Positions 24,900 through 35,005 of a DNA stretch of 64,000 bases are shown here, in pieces. The stretch's first letter is position 1. Each line of letters starts with the position of its first letter. Position numbers and translations under genes: made by a program. Source of the stretch: JBNKZU01 sp050301795 (GTDB lineage Bacteria > Pseudomonadota > Gammaproteobacteria > Thiohalomonadales > Thiohalomonadaceae); contig JBNKZU010000038.1 in NCBI GenBank assembly GCA_050301795.1, forward strand, positions 7,941 through 71,940, written 5' to 3'. Under the pieces are notes generated by a model. It saw only the letters and a program-made list of their open reading frames with translations. It was not told where the DNA came from and made no database searches.

Positions 24900-25418
24900 T
24901 CAAAACAGCGATATATTCAAACCAATTCCACTAATGATTGAATAATTAACACCAACGACAACAGAGCCGCCAATCGCCATTTTATATCCGATTAAAAAGT
25001 CGAGATCCTGATCTTTAGAGCGGTTATTACAGTACGATTCGCCACTGCTATTTGAGATAGCAATATCGCACGTTTCATAAAGATGTACGGCAGCACCTAA
25101 TGCGATCTCACCTTTCTCTAATGTTGTGTATTTAATCAATCCTATAGCTATTGGCTCAGAGTAATAGCCACGTTTCTGTTTTATGGTCACATTGGAGTCG
25201 GAAGTCGAGGTTTGATGATCCAGGTTGGCTATTGAGTCTGGAAGAAATCCATAATAGATACCGACCGTGCCAAAACGCATCTCAGCAGTATAGAAATTTT
25301 GAGAATATTCACCACCACCGGACACGCCCAATGAAAAACGGTTTGTCGATTCTTCTGCAATCAGCGGAGTTGTAAATAGTGTCAATGAAAGGATGTGCAG
25401 CTTGAAGTGTTTAATCAT
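24900..25418 (-). CDS. Secreted protein, probable small outer-membrane beta-barrel, unknown
   Basis: This 172-residue protein has a clear signal peptide (LHILSLTLFTTPLIAEE). The mature part alternates short beta-like strands with Gly/Tyr/Ser-rich turns (FSLGVSGGGEYSQNF, GYKMAIGGSVVVGVNYS) and ends in an aromatic residue (LNISLF), as outer-membrane barrels do. Two cysteines (ETCDIAISNSSGESYC) could form a disulfide in a loop. I do not recognise a named family. Confidence 0.65.
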   Translation of the reverse strand: MIKHFKLHILSLTLFTTPLIAEESTNRFSLGVSGGGEYSQNFYTAEMRFGTVGIYYGFLPDSIANLDHQTSTSDSNVTIKQKRGYYSEPIAIGLIKYTTLEKGEIALGAAVHLYETCDIAISNSSGESYCNNRSKDQDLDFLIGYKMAIGGSVVVGVNYSIISGIGLNISLF

Positions 25419-25478
25419 GATAATCCTGAAACTTTATCTCAGGAACAGAATACCTACCAAGACTGAATCGAGAATGAA

Positions 25479-26021
25479 TTATCTTTTGAGTTGTGTTTTA
25501 AAGAGACTTTCGAGCTTTTTTAACTTTGGCGAGATGATCGCCTGGCAATAGCCTTGTTGCGGATTGTTATCATAATAATGCTGATGATACTCCTCAGCAG
25601 GATAGAACTTCGGCGCCATTGCTACCTCTGTCACAACAGGATCGAGCCAAATATTTCTCTCATCTAGCATGGTAATGATCAGTTTTGCGATATAAAGCTG
25701 CTCCTCATTGTAGCAATAGATGACAGAGCGATACTGCGTTCCGACATCGGCACCTTGTCGATTTAATGATGTTGGATCGTGCATGATGAAAAAGATAATA
25801 AAAATCTGCTGATAACTGATTATTTCGGGATCAAAGGTTATCTCAACCACCTCAACATGATTGGTATCTCCTTGACAGACTTGTTGATAGGTTGGGTTCT
25901 CTAGCTCACCACCGGCATAGCCAGAGACAGCGGAAACGACGCCATCAATACGATTAAACGCAGACTCAATACACCAAAAACAGCCACCACCGAGTAATAT
26001 CTTTTCTAGCTGCTTAGTCAT
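25479..26021 (-). CDS. msrA: Peptide methionine sulfoxide reductase MsrA
   Basis: This 180-residue enzyme reduces methionine-S-sulfoxide in proteins. The catalytic signature GGCFWCIESAFNRIDGV is near the N-terminus, and the family segments GGELENPTYQQVCQGDTNH and PKFYPAEEYHQHYY are present. It sits three bases after ligA in the same direction and is probably co-transcribed. Confidence 0.95.
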   Translation of the reverse strand: MTKQLEKILLGGGCFWCIESAFNRIDGVVSAVSGYAGGELENPTYQQVCQGDTNHVEVVEITFDPEIISYQQIFIIFFIMHDPTSLNRQGADVGTQYRSVIYCYNEEQLYIAKLIITMLDERNIWLDPVVTEVAMAPKFYPAEEYHQHYYDNNPQQGYCQAIISPKLKKLESLFKTQLKR

Positions 26022-26024
26022 ATT

Positions 26025-28031
26025 CTACTCATTTAGCATTTGTATTAATTGATCCTCGTCAATGACCGTGACGCCAAGTTGCTCCGCTTTTGTCAGTTTA
26101 GAACCTGCCGCCTCCCCTGCAACTACAAAATCAGTTTTTTTAGAGACACTACCGACAACCTTGGCTCCAAGTTTTAGCAATTTCTCTTTTGCTTCGTTTC
26201 GCGTCATGGTTGATAAGGTTCCGGTGAGCACAAAGGTTTTACCATTAATCGCGCTATCTTTAATTTCAAGTTTCTCAAGCGGTTGCCAGTGAACTCCGGC
26301 ATTGATCAGTTTATTGATAACCTCAATATTATGCGGTTGTCTGAAGAAGTTATAGATGCTGTTTGCAACTACAGGTCCGACATCAGGAATCTCGATAAGC
26401 TCCTCTACTGATGCATTGATTAGCGGAGGCAGATCACAAAAATGGGTCGCCAGCGTTCGTGCGGTATTTTCTCCAACTTCTCGTATCCCTAAGGCAAAGA
26501 TAAGACGTTCAAGTTTAGCGGCCTTACTTGCTGCAATGGAGTTAATCAGATTTTGAATCGATTTTTCTCCCATACGCTCCATCGATAGTAACTGCTGTGA
26601 TGACAACGTATAGAGATCTGCAACATCATGAATCATCTTTAACTCAAATAGGTTTTCGACCAGTTTATCGCCAAGACCATCAATATCCATTGCCCGACGC
26701 GATGCGAAGTGTTTGATCGCCTCTTTACGTTGAGCGGGACAGTAGAGTCCACCACTACACCTTAGAACAGACTCATTATCGGATTTAACAGCATCAGATC
26801 CACAGATTGGGCAGTGAGCATCAATAATATAGGGTTCGCAATGTTCAGGGCGCATTTTGAGGATAGGACCGACTACCTCAGGAATAACATCACCCGCACG
26901 ACGAACTATCACCATGTCACCGACACGAACATCTTTTCGATTGATCTCATCCTGATTATGAAGCGTCGCATTAGTAACCGTAACACCACCAACATAGACT
27001 GGTTCAAGACGTGCCACTGGCGTTAGTGCACCAGTTCTTCCGACCTGTATATCAATTGCAATCAATCGGGTCATCTCTTCTTGTGCCGGGAACTTGTGAG
27101 CAGTAGCCCATCTTGGTGCGCGTGAAACAAACCCAAGCTCATTCTGGTATCGAATAGAGTTAACCTTATAGACGACACCATCGATTTCATAAGGCAGGTC
27201 ATTCCGTTTGTTACCAATATAGTCATAATAAGATTTGCAGCCGAGATATCCGGTTACGGTTTGGATCTCATTATTCACCGGAATTCCCCAGCTTTTCAGA
27301 CGATGCAGCGTTGCATAGTGATCTGTTGCCAATTCTTCGCCACTAACCTCGCCTAAACCATAGCAGTAGAAGCTAAGTGGTCTGGTGGCAGTGATTGATG
27401 GATCTAACTGTCGTAGAGAACCAGCAGCGGCATTACGAGGATTAGCAAAACGCTTCTCACCTAAAGCCGCCTGCTTTTCATTTAACGCTTCAAACCCTTT
27501 TTTAGGCATAAACACTTCGCCACGAATCTCAATGAGATCAGGGTAGTCATCACCATAGAGCTTTAACGGTATGGCATCGATTGTGCGGATGTTGTGGGTA
27601 ACATCTTCACCGATGGTGCCGTCACCACGAGTTGCGGCCTGGACCAAAATGCCATGTTCATATCTTAGACTTATCGCCAAACCATCAAGCTTGGGTTCAA
27701 CACAGTATTCAACCTCACTGATCTCCAATGCATCAACCACCCGTTTATCAAATGCGATGAGTTCTTCATCTGAAAACACGTTGGACAGGGAGAGCATCGA
27801 GACTGAGTGGTGAACCTGCTTAAACCCTTTTAGCGCCTCACCGCCGACACGCTGGGTTGGTGAGTCTGGGGTGATTAGATCCGGGTTTTGCTGTTCTAGT
27901 TGCTGTAATTCCCGAAACAGGCGGTCATACTCAATATCAGGTATTTCAGGATCGTCAAGAACGTAGTATCGGTAATTGTGGTATCTGATCTGCTCTTTTA
28001 GCGCTTCAAGTTGCTGCCTGATCTCGGACAT
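26025..28031 (-). CDS. ligA: NAD-dependent DNA ligase LigA
   Basis: This 668-residue replicative ligase has an N-terminal NAD-binding Ia domain (HNYRYYVLDDPEIPD), the adenylated lysine in EPKLDGLAIS, and an OB fold. The zinc finger carries CPIC, then RCSGGLYCPAQ. Helix-hairpin-helix repeats follow, then a C-terminal BRCT domain starting GKTFVLTGTLSTMTRNEA. Full length. zipA lies three bases upstream and msrA three bases downstream; smc-zipA-ligA order is common in gammaproteobacteria. Confidence 0.97.
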   Translation of the reverse strand: MSEIRQQLEALKEQIRYHNYRYYVLDDPEIPDIEYDRLFRELQQLEQQNPDLITPDSPTQRVGGEALKGFKQVHHSVSMLSLSNVFSDEELIAFDKRVVDALEISEVEYCVEPKLDGLAISLRYEHGILVQAATRGDGTIGEDVTHNIRTIDAIPLKLYGDDYPDLIEIRGEVFMPKKGFEALNEKQAALGEKRFANPRNAAAGSLRQLDPSITATRPLSFYCYGLGEVSGEELATDHYATLHRLKSWGIPVNNEIQTVTGYLGCKSYYDYIGNKRNDLPYEIDGVVYKVNSIRYQNELGFVSRAPRWATAHKFPAQEEMTRLIAIDIQVGRTGALTPVARLEPVYVGGVTVTNATLHNQDEINRKDVRVGDMVIVRRAGDVIPEVVGPILKMRPEHCEPYIIDAHCPICGSDAVKSDNESVLRCSGGLYCPAQRKEAIKHFASRRAMDIDGLGDKLVENLFELKMIHDVADLYTLSSQQLLSMERMGEKSIQNLINSIAASKAAKLERLIFALGIREVGENTARTLATHFCDLPPLINASVEELIEIPDVGPVVANSIYNFFRQPHNIEVINKLINAGVHWQPLEKLEIKDSAINGKTFVLTGTLSTMTRNEAKEKLLKLGAKVVGSVSKKTDFVVAGEAAGSKLTKAEQLGVTVIDEDQLIQMLNE

Positions 28032-28034
28032 GGT

Positions 28035-28823
28035 TTAGTCGTTAATACCACTAAAGTTTTCACCTACGCTTCTCATGGAGGCCTTAATAGAGTCGTCCAG
28101 CGGCTCACGCTCACGTGTGATAATCTTTCCGGATACTCGATCTGCAATACGCTCACAAACGCTTATTAGTTCTTCTACAGCTTCTGTACCATCAATCACT
28201 GTAGGTAGTTGCAGAAACGCCATAACGCCAGGTGTTGAGAAGTGATCCAGGTTGTTGATATCGAAGCTGCCTGGCTCTTGAATATTAGCAATACTGATGA
28301 TCGCTTTACCCTGATACATACGGTGAAAGATATCCATATCACCGAAGACAAAGCCACTCTCTTCCATAAGTTCTCTAAGTGTTTTACCCTCTATTGGTGA
28401 CTCTTTAGAGGCAATAACAGCTAATGAGAGCACTTGTGGTTCGATTGCCGATTCACTATCTGTTTCTTCATGATCTTCTGGCTCATCTTCGATCACTTCT
28501 TCAGCCATCTCTGGTTCATTATCGTAATCATCAGTGTCGTTCTGTTGAATATCAGATGAAGGCTCTGGATTTATCTCATCCTCAAGCGGATCGATGTTGT
28601 CATCTGTGCTGAGGTTTTCGTCACTTTTTAATGAATCTATCGCATCAACATCAAGTGGTTCATCACGAGTTGCAAAGAGTGGATCGTTATCATCGTGTAA
28701 CAAAGGATCATCTTTATGATTGAATTTTGCTTTTATCCTCTCCTTTCGCAAACGATCAATCACAATGATGGTTGCCACTACGACAACCCCGATGATAATG
28801 AGCGTGACTCGAAGGTAATCCAT
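28035..28823 (-). CDS. zipA: Cell division protein ZipA
   Basis: This 262-residue protein has one N-terminal membrane helix (residues about 5-23) followed by a basic stretch (RLRKERIKAKF) and a long acidic, low-complexity linker (about 40-125). The C-terminal FtsZ-binding domain includes FVFGDMDIFHRMYQ and TPGVMAFLQLPTV. It tethers FtsZ to the inner membrane. Position between smc and ligA agrees. Its start overlaps the smc stop by one base. Confidence 0.92.
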   Translation of the reverse strand: MDYLRVTLIIIGVVVVATIIVIDRLRKERIKAKFNHKDDPLLHDDNDPLFATRDEPLDVDAIDSLKSDENLSTDDNIDPLEDEINPEPSSDIQQNDTDDYDNEPEMAEEVIEDEPEDHEETDSESAIEPQVLSLAVIASKESPIEGKTLRELMEESGFVFGDMDIFHRMYQGKAIISIANIQEPGSFDINNLDHFSTPGVMAFLQLPTVIDGTEAVEELISVCERIADRVSGKIITREREPLDDSIKASMRSVGENFSGIND

Positions 28824-31800
28824 TAGACTGCCGCCAACTCCACCGCGCCATCAACATCGACCTGTACCATTCGAGATACTCCCGGTTCATGCATCGTGAC
28901 ACCGCTAAGGGTTGATGAGAGTTCCATTGTCGTTTTGTTGTGGGTAATGAAGATAAACTGTACTCGCTCTGACATCTCCTCCACCAGTTTACAGAAGCGA
29001 CCGACGTTGGCCTCATCCAGTGGCGCATCGACCTCATCAAGCATACAAAACGGTGACGGGTTTAACTCAAATATGGCAAATACCAGCGCTACAGCGGTTA
29101 GTGCCTTTTCACCACCAGAAAGAAGATGGATTGAACTATTACGTTTGCCTGGTGGGCGTGCCATAACCGAGACACCGGTATCCAACAGATCATCGCCGGT
29201 TAATTCAAGGTAGGCGTGTCCACCACCAAACAGGCGTGGGAATTTCTCTTGTAACCCTTTATTAACATTTTCAAAGGTGTCTTTGAAACGAGTGCGCGTC
29301 TCCTTGTCTATCTTACGAATGGCATTCTCCAACACCTCAAGTGCTTGAGTTAGATCATCATTCTGTGAATCGAGATAGGTTTTGCGTTCAAGTTGGGTAT
29401 CGTACTCACTGATGGCCGCAAGATTGATAGGGCCAAGTCTTTGAATTTGGTTTGCGAGTTGTTCTACTCGTTGCTCCCATTCGCGTATTGATGCACCTTC
29501 TGGCAGCGAAGTCTTGAGTTCATCAAGGCTTTGATGATGTTCAACAATCTGCTCTTCAATGGTTTGACGACGAACCTTGCGCTCCTGCCAGCGCATGCGT
29601 TTGCTCTCTAGTTCACTTCTGATATCAGAGATCTTGCGTTCAGCTTGATTTCGACGGTTCTCATTTTCCCGAATAGCGTGGTCAATATCACCAAGAACCT
29701 TACGTGCGTTTTGCAGTCGTTCCTCAACAGCCATGCGTTTACTGAGCATCTCTTCGAGTTGTGCACGTTTCTCAAGAATTGGCTCATCTCCATTTGCAAG
29801 CAGTTCCTTGAGCATCTCGCGGCGCTCTGCAAGTTGCTGCATCTGCATTTCTGCACGCTCTTCTGATTGAGATAGTGATTCAAACTCGGTTTTTGATGTT
29901 TGGTATTGTAGTTGAATACGGTGTGACTCTTCCTGATGCTCTTGTGCCGCAATACGACTACTTTCAAGCTTCGCTGTAATCTCTTCGCGTAATGTTTGTA
30001 ATACCTCTCGCTCATTAGCGAGGCGATCTACCTCTTCGATAGCCTGATGAAGACGACTACGCGAAACAGCCATCTCTTCGTTGTTGGCAGCGATATTCTG
30101 TTTTAACTCATTGGTATCGTGCTGTAAGCGCTCTCTTCGTGCGGTGATCTGTTCGAGGCGAGACTCTTTACTACCAATAGACGTTTTCAAATCGCTGAAC
30201 GATTTAGTGTAGTCATTAAGCTGTAACTGTAGCTGCTCTCGTTGTTGCTCCAATTGCAGTTGTCGTTGTTGATCGTCGTTCACCTGCCTCGTTAGCTCTT
30301 CAACACCCTGCTCCAGTTCGGCAATACTCTGATTTAGCTCGGCCAACTCTTTTTCACGAGCAAGAACACCACTATGGTTATCACTATCACGGTGAACCTT
30401 TAGCCAATTACGACCGATCCATAGCCCATCTCGTGTGATAACGGATTGTCCTGATTGCAGGGTACTTCGCATCTGAAGTGCTGTGTTGAGATCATCAGCA
30501 ATAAGAACGTCACCAATGATCTCCTGGAGATCCCAATCACTTTTGATCTTCGAATAAATCGAACGACTATCATGATTAGTTGTGCTTGATGCATTAACCT
30601 CAAGTAGTGTTGCCGATCCATGTTTAAGATCACCGATAAGTGCCGCTACCGGGTCAAGTCCATCAACACAAATCGCTTCGACGCATTCACCAAGCACACT
30701 TTCAACAGCCTTTTCCCAGCCACTTTCAACGCTTATCCCTTCGGCAAGACGTTTACTATTCTCAAGCTGATGAGATGATAGCCATTGAGCGACATCTCCT
30801 TCTCCCTTACCTAGCGCGGCTTGTTGAAGTGCTTCAAGCGAAGCGTGACGACCTCGAAGGCTTTGGAGATCGGTCTGTCGTTGATTGAGTAGCTGCGAGT
30901 TATCGCGCAAACGCTCACGCGCGGTATCAATCTCTATTCGGGTTGTGTCGAGTTGCTCCTGATGGGTCTGCTGTTGTAGCTCCATCTCTCCAACCTGTTC
31001 ACGAAGCTGCATTAACTCCTGCTCAAGATTAGAGGTTGATAGATTGTTCATCTCATCGTTGATTCGAGCGACACGAACCTCTAATTGAGATGTGTTTTGT
31101 TCATGTTGTTGAATTCGTGCGCGTTCAACTTGTGCTATCTGCGCTGGTTCTGCCGCTCGTTGATTAAACGACTCCCAGTCGCTCTGCCATTGGCGCATCG
31201 CCGCTTCTGACTCTTCAAGTGCCGATCTGCTGCTTTGAACCTGTTCATTCAAAAGATTGTAGTGTGGCTCTATCTCATCCAGAACAGCCTTAAGTTCATC
31301 ACGCTTCTTGCGGTCGTTATAGAGATGGCTTTGTGATTCATTCCAGTTTCGTTCAATCTGATCCAGATCGTTTCGCTGTTGCTGATAACGCTCGGTCTCA
31401 TGTTGAATACTCTGTTCAAGGCGAGCGATATCTGCACCAATGCTATAGAACTCGGTTTGAACGCTATTGACGTTATCTGATGCCTCTAGATGAGCTTCAC
31501 GCTTTGTTTCGATCTCTGCCTCGGCATGTCGCTGCTCGGCATAGAAGCTCTCCAGCTTGGTCTCCTGTTCTCGGATCACCTTCTCCTGCTGCTCGATATC
31601 GCCGCTGAGTTCATCCCAGTGGAGCGCATGAAGTTGTCCCTTAACCAGGCGTTCATCCTGTTTTAGCTCTTTATACCGCTCAGCAGTTCGCGCCTGTCGT
31701 TGGAGATGGTTGAGCTGCTTATCCAGCTCTTCACGAATATCATTCAGACGTTCGAGATTCTCACGTGTATGGCGCATACGGGTTTCGGTCTCGCGACGAC

Positions 31801-32326
31801 GCTCTTTATATTTTGAGATACCGGCCGCCTCTTCGAGGAAAACACGTAGTTCATCCGGTTTCGCCTCAATCAGGCGGGAGATGGTGCCCTGCTCAATAAT
31901 CGCATAGCTCCGTGGCCCAAGCCCGGTTCCGAGGAAGATATCGGTAATGTCCCGACGACGACAGCGTGCGCCATTGAGGAAATAGAGCGATTGTCCGTCA
32001 CGACTAACCTGACGCTTGATCGCGATCTCATTATAGTTAGCAAACTGGCCGCTAATCGTTGCGTCACTGTTATCGAAGATTAGCTCTATTGAGGCCTGAC
32101 CGACTGGTTTACGGGATGAAGAGCCGTTGAATATGACATCGGTCATCGCATCACCGCGCAGATTTTTGGCTGAGCTTTCACCCATAACCCATCGCACGGC
32201 ATCAATAATATTGGATTTACCACAACCATTAGGACCGACAATACCCGTCAGATTCGATGGAAAAGGTACAGTTGTTGGATCGACGAAGGATTTGAAACCC
32301 GCCAGTTTTATCTTGCTTAAACGCAT
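28823..32326 (-). CDS. smc: Chromosome partition protein Smc
   Basis: This 1167-residue condensin ATPase has the Walker A GIVGPNGCGKSNIIDAVRWV near residue 30. Long coiled coils (about 170-500 and 670-1000, Gln/Glu/Arg-rich) flank a hinge around 510-640. The C-terminal half-site carries the signature LSGGEKALTAVALVFAIF and Walker B PFCMLDEVDAPLDEANV. It is full length and Smc-type rather than MukB. The upstream gap to the divergent queF is 132 bp and must hold both promoters. Confidence 0.96.
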   Translation of the reverse strand: MRLSKIKLAGFKSFVDPTTVPFPSNLTGIVGPNGCGKSNIIDAVRWVMGESSAKNLRGDAMTDVIFNGSSSRKPVGQASIELIFDNSDATISGQFANYNEIAIKRQVSRDGQSLYFLNGARCRRRDITDIFLGTGLGPRSYAIIEQGTISRLIEAKPDELRVFLEEAAGISKYKERRRETETRMRHTRENLERLNDIREELDKQLNHLQRQARTAERYKELKQDERLVKGQLHALHWDELSGDIEQQEKVIREQETKLESFYAEQRHAEAEIETKREAHLEASDNVNSVQTEFYSIGADIARLEQSIQHETERYQQQRNDLDQIERNWNESQSHLYNDRKKRDELKAVLDEIEPHYNLLNEQVQSSRSALEESEAAMRQWQSDWESFNQRAAEPAQIAQVERARIQQHEQNTSQLEVRVARINDEMNNLSTSNLEQELMQLREQVGEMELQQQTHQEQLDTTRIEIDTARERLRDNSQLLNQRQTDLQSLRGRHASLEALQQAALGKGEGDVAQWLSSHQLENSKRLAEGISVESGWEKAVESVLGECVEAICVDGLDPVAALIGDLKHGSATLLEVNASSTTNHDSRSIYSKIKSDWDLQEIIGDVLIADDLNTALQMRSTLQSGQSVITRDGLWIGRNWLKVHRDSDNHSGVLAREKELAELNQSIAELEQGVEELTRQVNDDQQRQLQLEQQREQLQLQLNDYTKSFSDLKTSIGSKESRLEQITARRERLQHDTNELKQNIAANNEEMAVSRSRLHQAIEEVDRLANEREVLQTLREEITAKLESSRIAAQEHQEESHRIQLQYQTSKTEFESLSQSEERAEMQMQQLAERREMLKELLANGDEPILEKRAQLEEMLSKRMAVEERLQNARKVLGDIDHAIRENENRRNQAERKISDIRSELESKRMRWQERKVRRQTIEEQIVEHHQSLDELKTSLPEGASIREWEQRVEQLANQIQRLGPINLAAISEYDTQLERKTYLDSQNDDLTQALEVLENAIRKIDKETRTRFKDTFENVNKGLQEKFPRLFGGGHAYLELTGDDLLDTGVSVMARPPGKRNSSIHLLSGGEKALTAVALVFAIFELNPSPFCMLDEVDAPLDEANVGRFCKLVEEMSERVQFIFITHNKTTMELSSTLSGVTMHEPGVSRMVQVDVDGAVELAAV

Positions 32327-32458
32327 ATTTTTATTAGGTTTTCCTGGTGTTACTGGTTATTCCGTAACTAATTGCCTAAAAGAGGCATATCAGCTTTTGT
32401 ATTTGCTCGTTTATTCGCTACAATTCCGAGCCATCAAAATTAGCACGAAAGGTGACTC

Positions 32459-32848
32459 ATGCCTACCCAACCAAGCAAGGATTTAGAGACATTTGATAAC
32501 CCGATGCCGGAGCGCGATTATAGCATCCATATCGACATTCCGGAGTTTACTTGTCTCTGTCCAAAAACCGGACAACCCGATTTTGCAACGATCGCGATTG
32601 ATTATGTTGCGGATCGCAAGTGTATTGAGCTGAAATCACTCAAACTCTATATGTGGTCTTTCCGTGAGGAAGGCGCATTCCATGAAAAGGTGACCAATGA
32701 CATGCTCAGTGACTTTGTTTCGGCATGTCAACCACGCTTTATGCGGGTGACGGGCAAATTCAATGTCCGTGGCGGTATCTACACTACGGTCGTCGCTGAA
32801 TATCGTGATCCACAGTGGACACCACCCACACCAGTGACACTACCCTAG
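32459..32848 (+). CDS. queF: NADPH-dependent 7-cyano-7-deazaguanine reductase (short type)
   Basis: This 129-residue unimodular QueF reduces preQ0 to preQ1 in queuosine biosynthesis. It has the catalytic cysteine region FTCLCPKTGQPDFATI, the motif ELKSLKLYMWSFR (family consensus ESKSLKLY) and FHEKVTNDMLSDFV. It is divergent from smc. Other queuosine genes are not in the window. AAAGGTGACTC precedes the ATG. Confidence 0.94.
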   Translation: MPTQPSKDLETFDNPMPERDYSIHIDIPEFTCLCPKTGQPDFATIAIDYVADRKCIELKSLKLYMWSFREEGAFHEKVTNDMLSDFVSACQPRFMRVTGKFNVRGGIYTTVVAEYRDPQWTPPTPVTLP

Positions 32849-32851
32849 ACC

Positions 32852-34135
32852 TTGCCTTTGCGCGGAGATCAAAGCATTGCCATTGGTGTCGATATTGGCA
32901 CAAGTGGCATACGCGCGATTGCAATTAATGCTGAGCGCAAACCCATATCAGAGTCGAGCCACCCGTTCACAAAGGGTGATTATCAACCGAAGAACTGGCA
33001 GGGTTTACTTGAACAGACGCTGGATCAACTGTTCAGTGATATTGAACGACAGAATGTCTGTGCGATTGCAATCGATGGGACTTCAGCGACGATAGTTGGA
33101 ATCGATCATCATGGTGCGCCGATATCTGAAGCGCTGCTATATAACGATGACCGCGCCACATCAGAGGCAGAGCTCATCGCACAATTTGCACCGGCGACAA
33201 CCGCTGCCCAAGGTGCAAGTTCAGCGTTAGCAAAGGCGATGTGGTTACAGTCACGTTCGAATGAGAGGATCATTCGATTCCTGCCGCAGTCGAGTTGGTG
33301 CAGTGCAATTCTTTGTGGCAACTACACCATTTGTGACCCTAACAATGCACTGAAACTAGGGTTTGATCCGGTATTGATGCAGTGGCCGGAATGGATCGAA
33401 CAATCAGGGATTTCGCGTCAACAATTACCCACAGTTCTCCCGACAGGAGAAGTAATCGCGCCCCTGCGACCGTACTATTGCGAGCGTTGGCAACTCTCAG
33501 CGAACACGCTGGTTATCAACGGAACCACAGATAGTACCGCAGCTTTGATTGCTACAGGAGCTACCGAGACAGGAGATGCGGTGACTGCATTAGGCTCAAC
33601 GCTGGTGCTTAAGATTATTAGCGATCACCCTCTGTTTAATTCTGAATATGGTATCTACAGCCAACCTTTGGGCAAACATTGGCTTGTCGGCGGTGCATCC
33701 AACAGTGGTGGGAGTGTGTTAAAACGCTATTTTAGTGATGAGGAGATCACCCGACTTTCCATGCAGATCGACCCTTCGAGTAGCACCAATCTTCACTACT
33801 ATCCATTACCCAAACGCGGAGAACGATTTCCGATTGCCGATCCCCAACTGGAGCCGAAGCTTGAGCCACGCCCAGCTTCTGATACTCAATTCTTAAAGGC
33901 GATGTTTGAGGGGCTTGCCGAGATTGAATACCAGGGCTACAAATTGCTGCAACAGCTTGGTGCGCCAAGGATAAAAACGGTTCGCAGCAATGGTGGTGGA
34001 GCAAAAAATAAGGTTTTTACCCAAATTAGACAAAACCGATTGGGTGTTACAATGTCCACATCAACACATCATCAGGCAGCCTTTGGTGCCGCCTTAATCG
34101 CACTAAATGGGTTTAAGGATAATCAATGCGTTTAA
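32852..34135 (+). CDS. FGGY-family carbohydrate kinase (ribulokinase/xylulokinase-like)
   Basis: This sugar kinase of about 427 residues has the N-terminal phosphate loop GVDIGTSGIRAIAIN, the sugar-site Asp in AIDGTSATIVGID, and the ATP-domain motifs NGTTDSTAALIATGA, ALGSTLVLK and SNGGGAKNKVFTQIR. It is shorter than typical xylulokinases (about 480-500) and resembles the cyanobacterial/plant D-ribulose kinase type; the exact substrate is uncertain. The start is unclear: TTG at 32852 or 32858, no good ribosome binding site, 3 bases after queF. It overlaps cysZ-like by 10 bases. Confidence 0.82.
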   Translation: MPLRGDQSIAIGVDIGTSGIRAIAINAERKPISESSHPFTKGDYQPKNWQGLLEQTLDQLFSDIERQNVCAIAIDGTSATIVGIDHHGAPISEALLYNDDRATSEAELIAQFAPATTAAQGASSALAKAMWLQSRSNERIIRFLPQSSWCSAILCGNYTICDPNNALKLGFDPVLMQWPEWIEQSGISRQQLPTVLPTGEVIAPLRPYYCERWQLSANTLVINGTTDSTAALIATGATETGDAVTALGSTLVLKIISDHPLFNSEYGIYSQPLGKHWLVGGASNSGGSVLKRYFSDEEITRLSMQIDPSSSTNLHYYPLPKRGERFPIADPQLEPKLEPRPASDTQFLKAMFEGLAEIEYQGYKLLQQLGAPRIKTVRSNGGGAKNKVFTQIRQNRLGVTMSTSTHHQAAFGAALIALNGFKDNQCV

Positions 34136-34857
34136 ATATTTTCAGTGGTAGTGCCCATCTGTTTAAGGGGATTACACTTATTCAACAGCCACAGCTTCGC
34201 CGTTATGTCATTATTCCAGCGCTGATTAATGTCGTAATGTTTATTATAGGTATTACTCTGTTGGTCGGCTCACTCGATCCCTATGTTGAACAACTCCTCT
34301 CATACCTTCCTGCTTTTTTGCAATGGTTAAGTGGGGTGTTATGGCTGGTATTAACCCTTCTTGTCGTGGTGGTGGTCTTTTTTGTGATCTCTATGATTAG
34401 CGGAATTGTCGCTGCCCCCTTTAATTCGCTACTTGCTGAAGCGGTTGAACAATCACTGACCGGACAACACCTTGAGACGACCTCAACAACCGAATTGATA
34501 AAACAGACGCCACACTTAATTATGGAGGAGCTGCGAAAACTCCTCTATTTCATCATCAGGGCAATACCCCTTCTGATACTTTTTGTAATTCCAGGTATCA
34601 ATATTGTTGCGCCGTTTATCTGGTTTGTTTTCGTTAGTTGGGTGCTGGCGCTGAACTATCTTTCATATCCACTGGAAAACCATCAGATGAGCTTTAAAAC
34701 CCAAAGAGGTTTTGCTGCAAGAAATCGGTTAGGAACACTGGGGTTTGGTTTAACGGTTACACTCCTGACCATGGTTCCACTTCTTAACTTTTTGATTATT
34801 CCCGCAGCAGTTGCTGGCGCCACATCGTTCTATATGGACGCTAAAAAGGGTGAATGA
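34126..34857 (+). CDS. cysZ: CysZ/EI24-family membrane protein
   Basis: This 243-residue inner-membrane protein has about four to six hydrophobic segments. The pattern matches the CysZ (EI24) family: FSGSAHLFKGITLIQQPQLR at the N-terminus, a SMISGIVAAPFNSLLAEAVE loop and the C-terminal LGFGLTVTLLTMVPLLNFL. CysZ imports sulfate for assimilation in E. coli, and the assignment to sulfate here is by homology. It overlaps the kinase gene by 10 bases, so the two are co-translated; why a sugar kinase and CysZ are linked is unclear. Confidence 0.85.
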   Translation: MRLNIFSGSAHLFKGITLIQQPQLRRYVIIPALINVVMFIIGITLLVGSLDPYVEQLLSYLPAFLQWLSGVLWLVLTLLVVVVVFFVISMISGIVAAPFNSLLAEAVEQSLTGQHLETTSTTELIKQTPHLIMEELRKLLYFIIRAIPLLILFVIPGINIVAPFIWFVFVSWVLALNYLSYPLENHQMSFKTQRGFAARNRLGTLGFGLTVTLLTMVPLLNFLIIPAAVAGATSFYMDAKKGE

Positions 34858-34934
34858 TAGTATCTGTAAGGTATTTATGAGCGTTTGCATCAATAGTTAT
34901 TGCGTGTTGTGACTGATCCAGACACTCCTGTATG

Positions 34935-34961
34935 AACGATCACCTCAAGCCATTGATCGTT
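34935..34961 (+). terminator. Hairpin downstream of cysZ-like
   Basis: AACGATCA and TGATCGTT form a perfect 8-bp stem around 11 bases, 77 bases after the stop. A short T-rich run (GTTTTTATTT) follows about 10 bases later, so terminator function is uncertain. Confidence 0.35.
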
Positions 34962-35005
34962 ATTTATGCAGTTTTTATTTAATCGAAGACCACTGAGAGT
35001 CGCTG

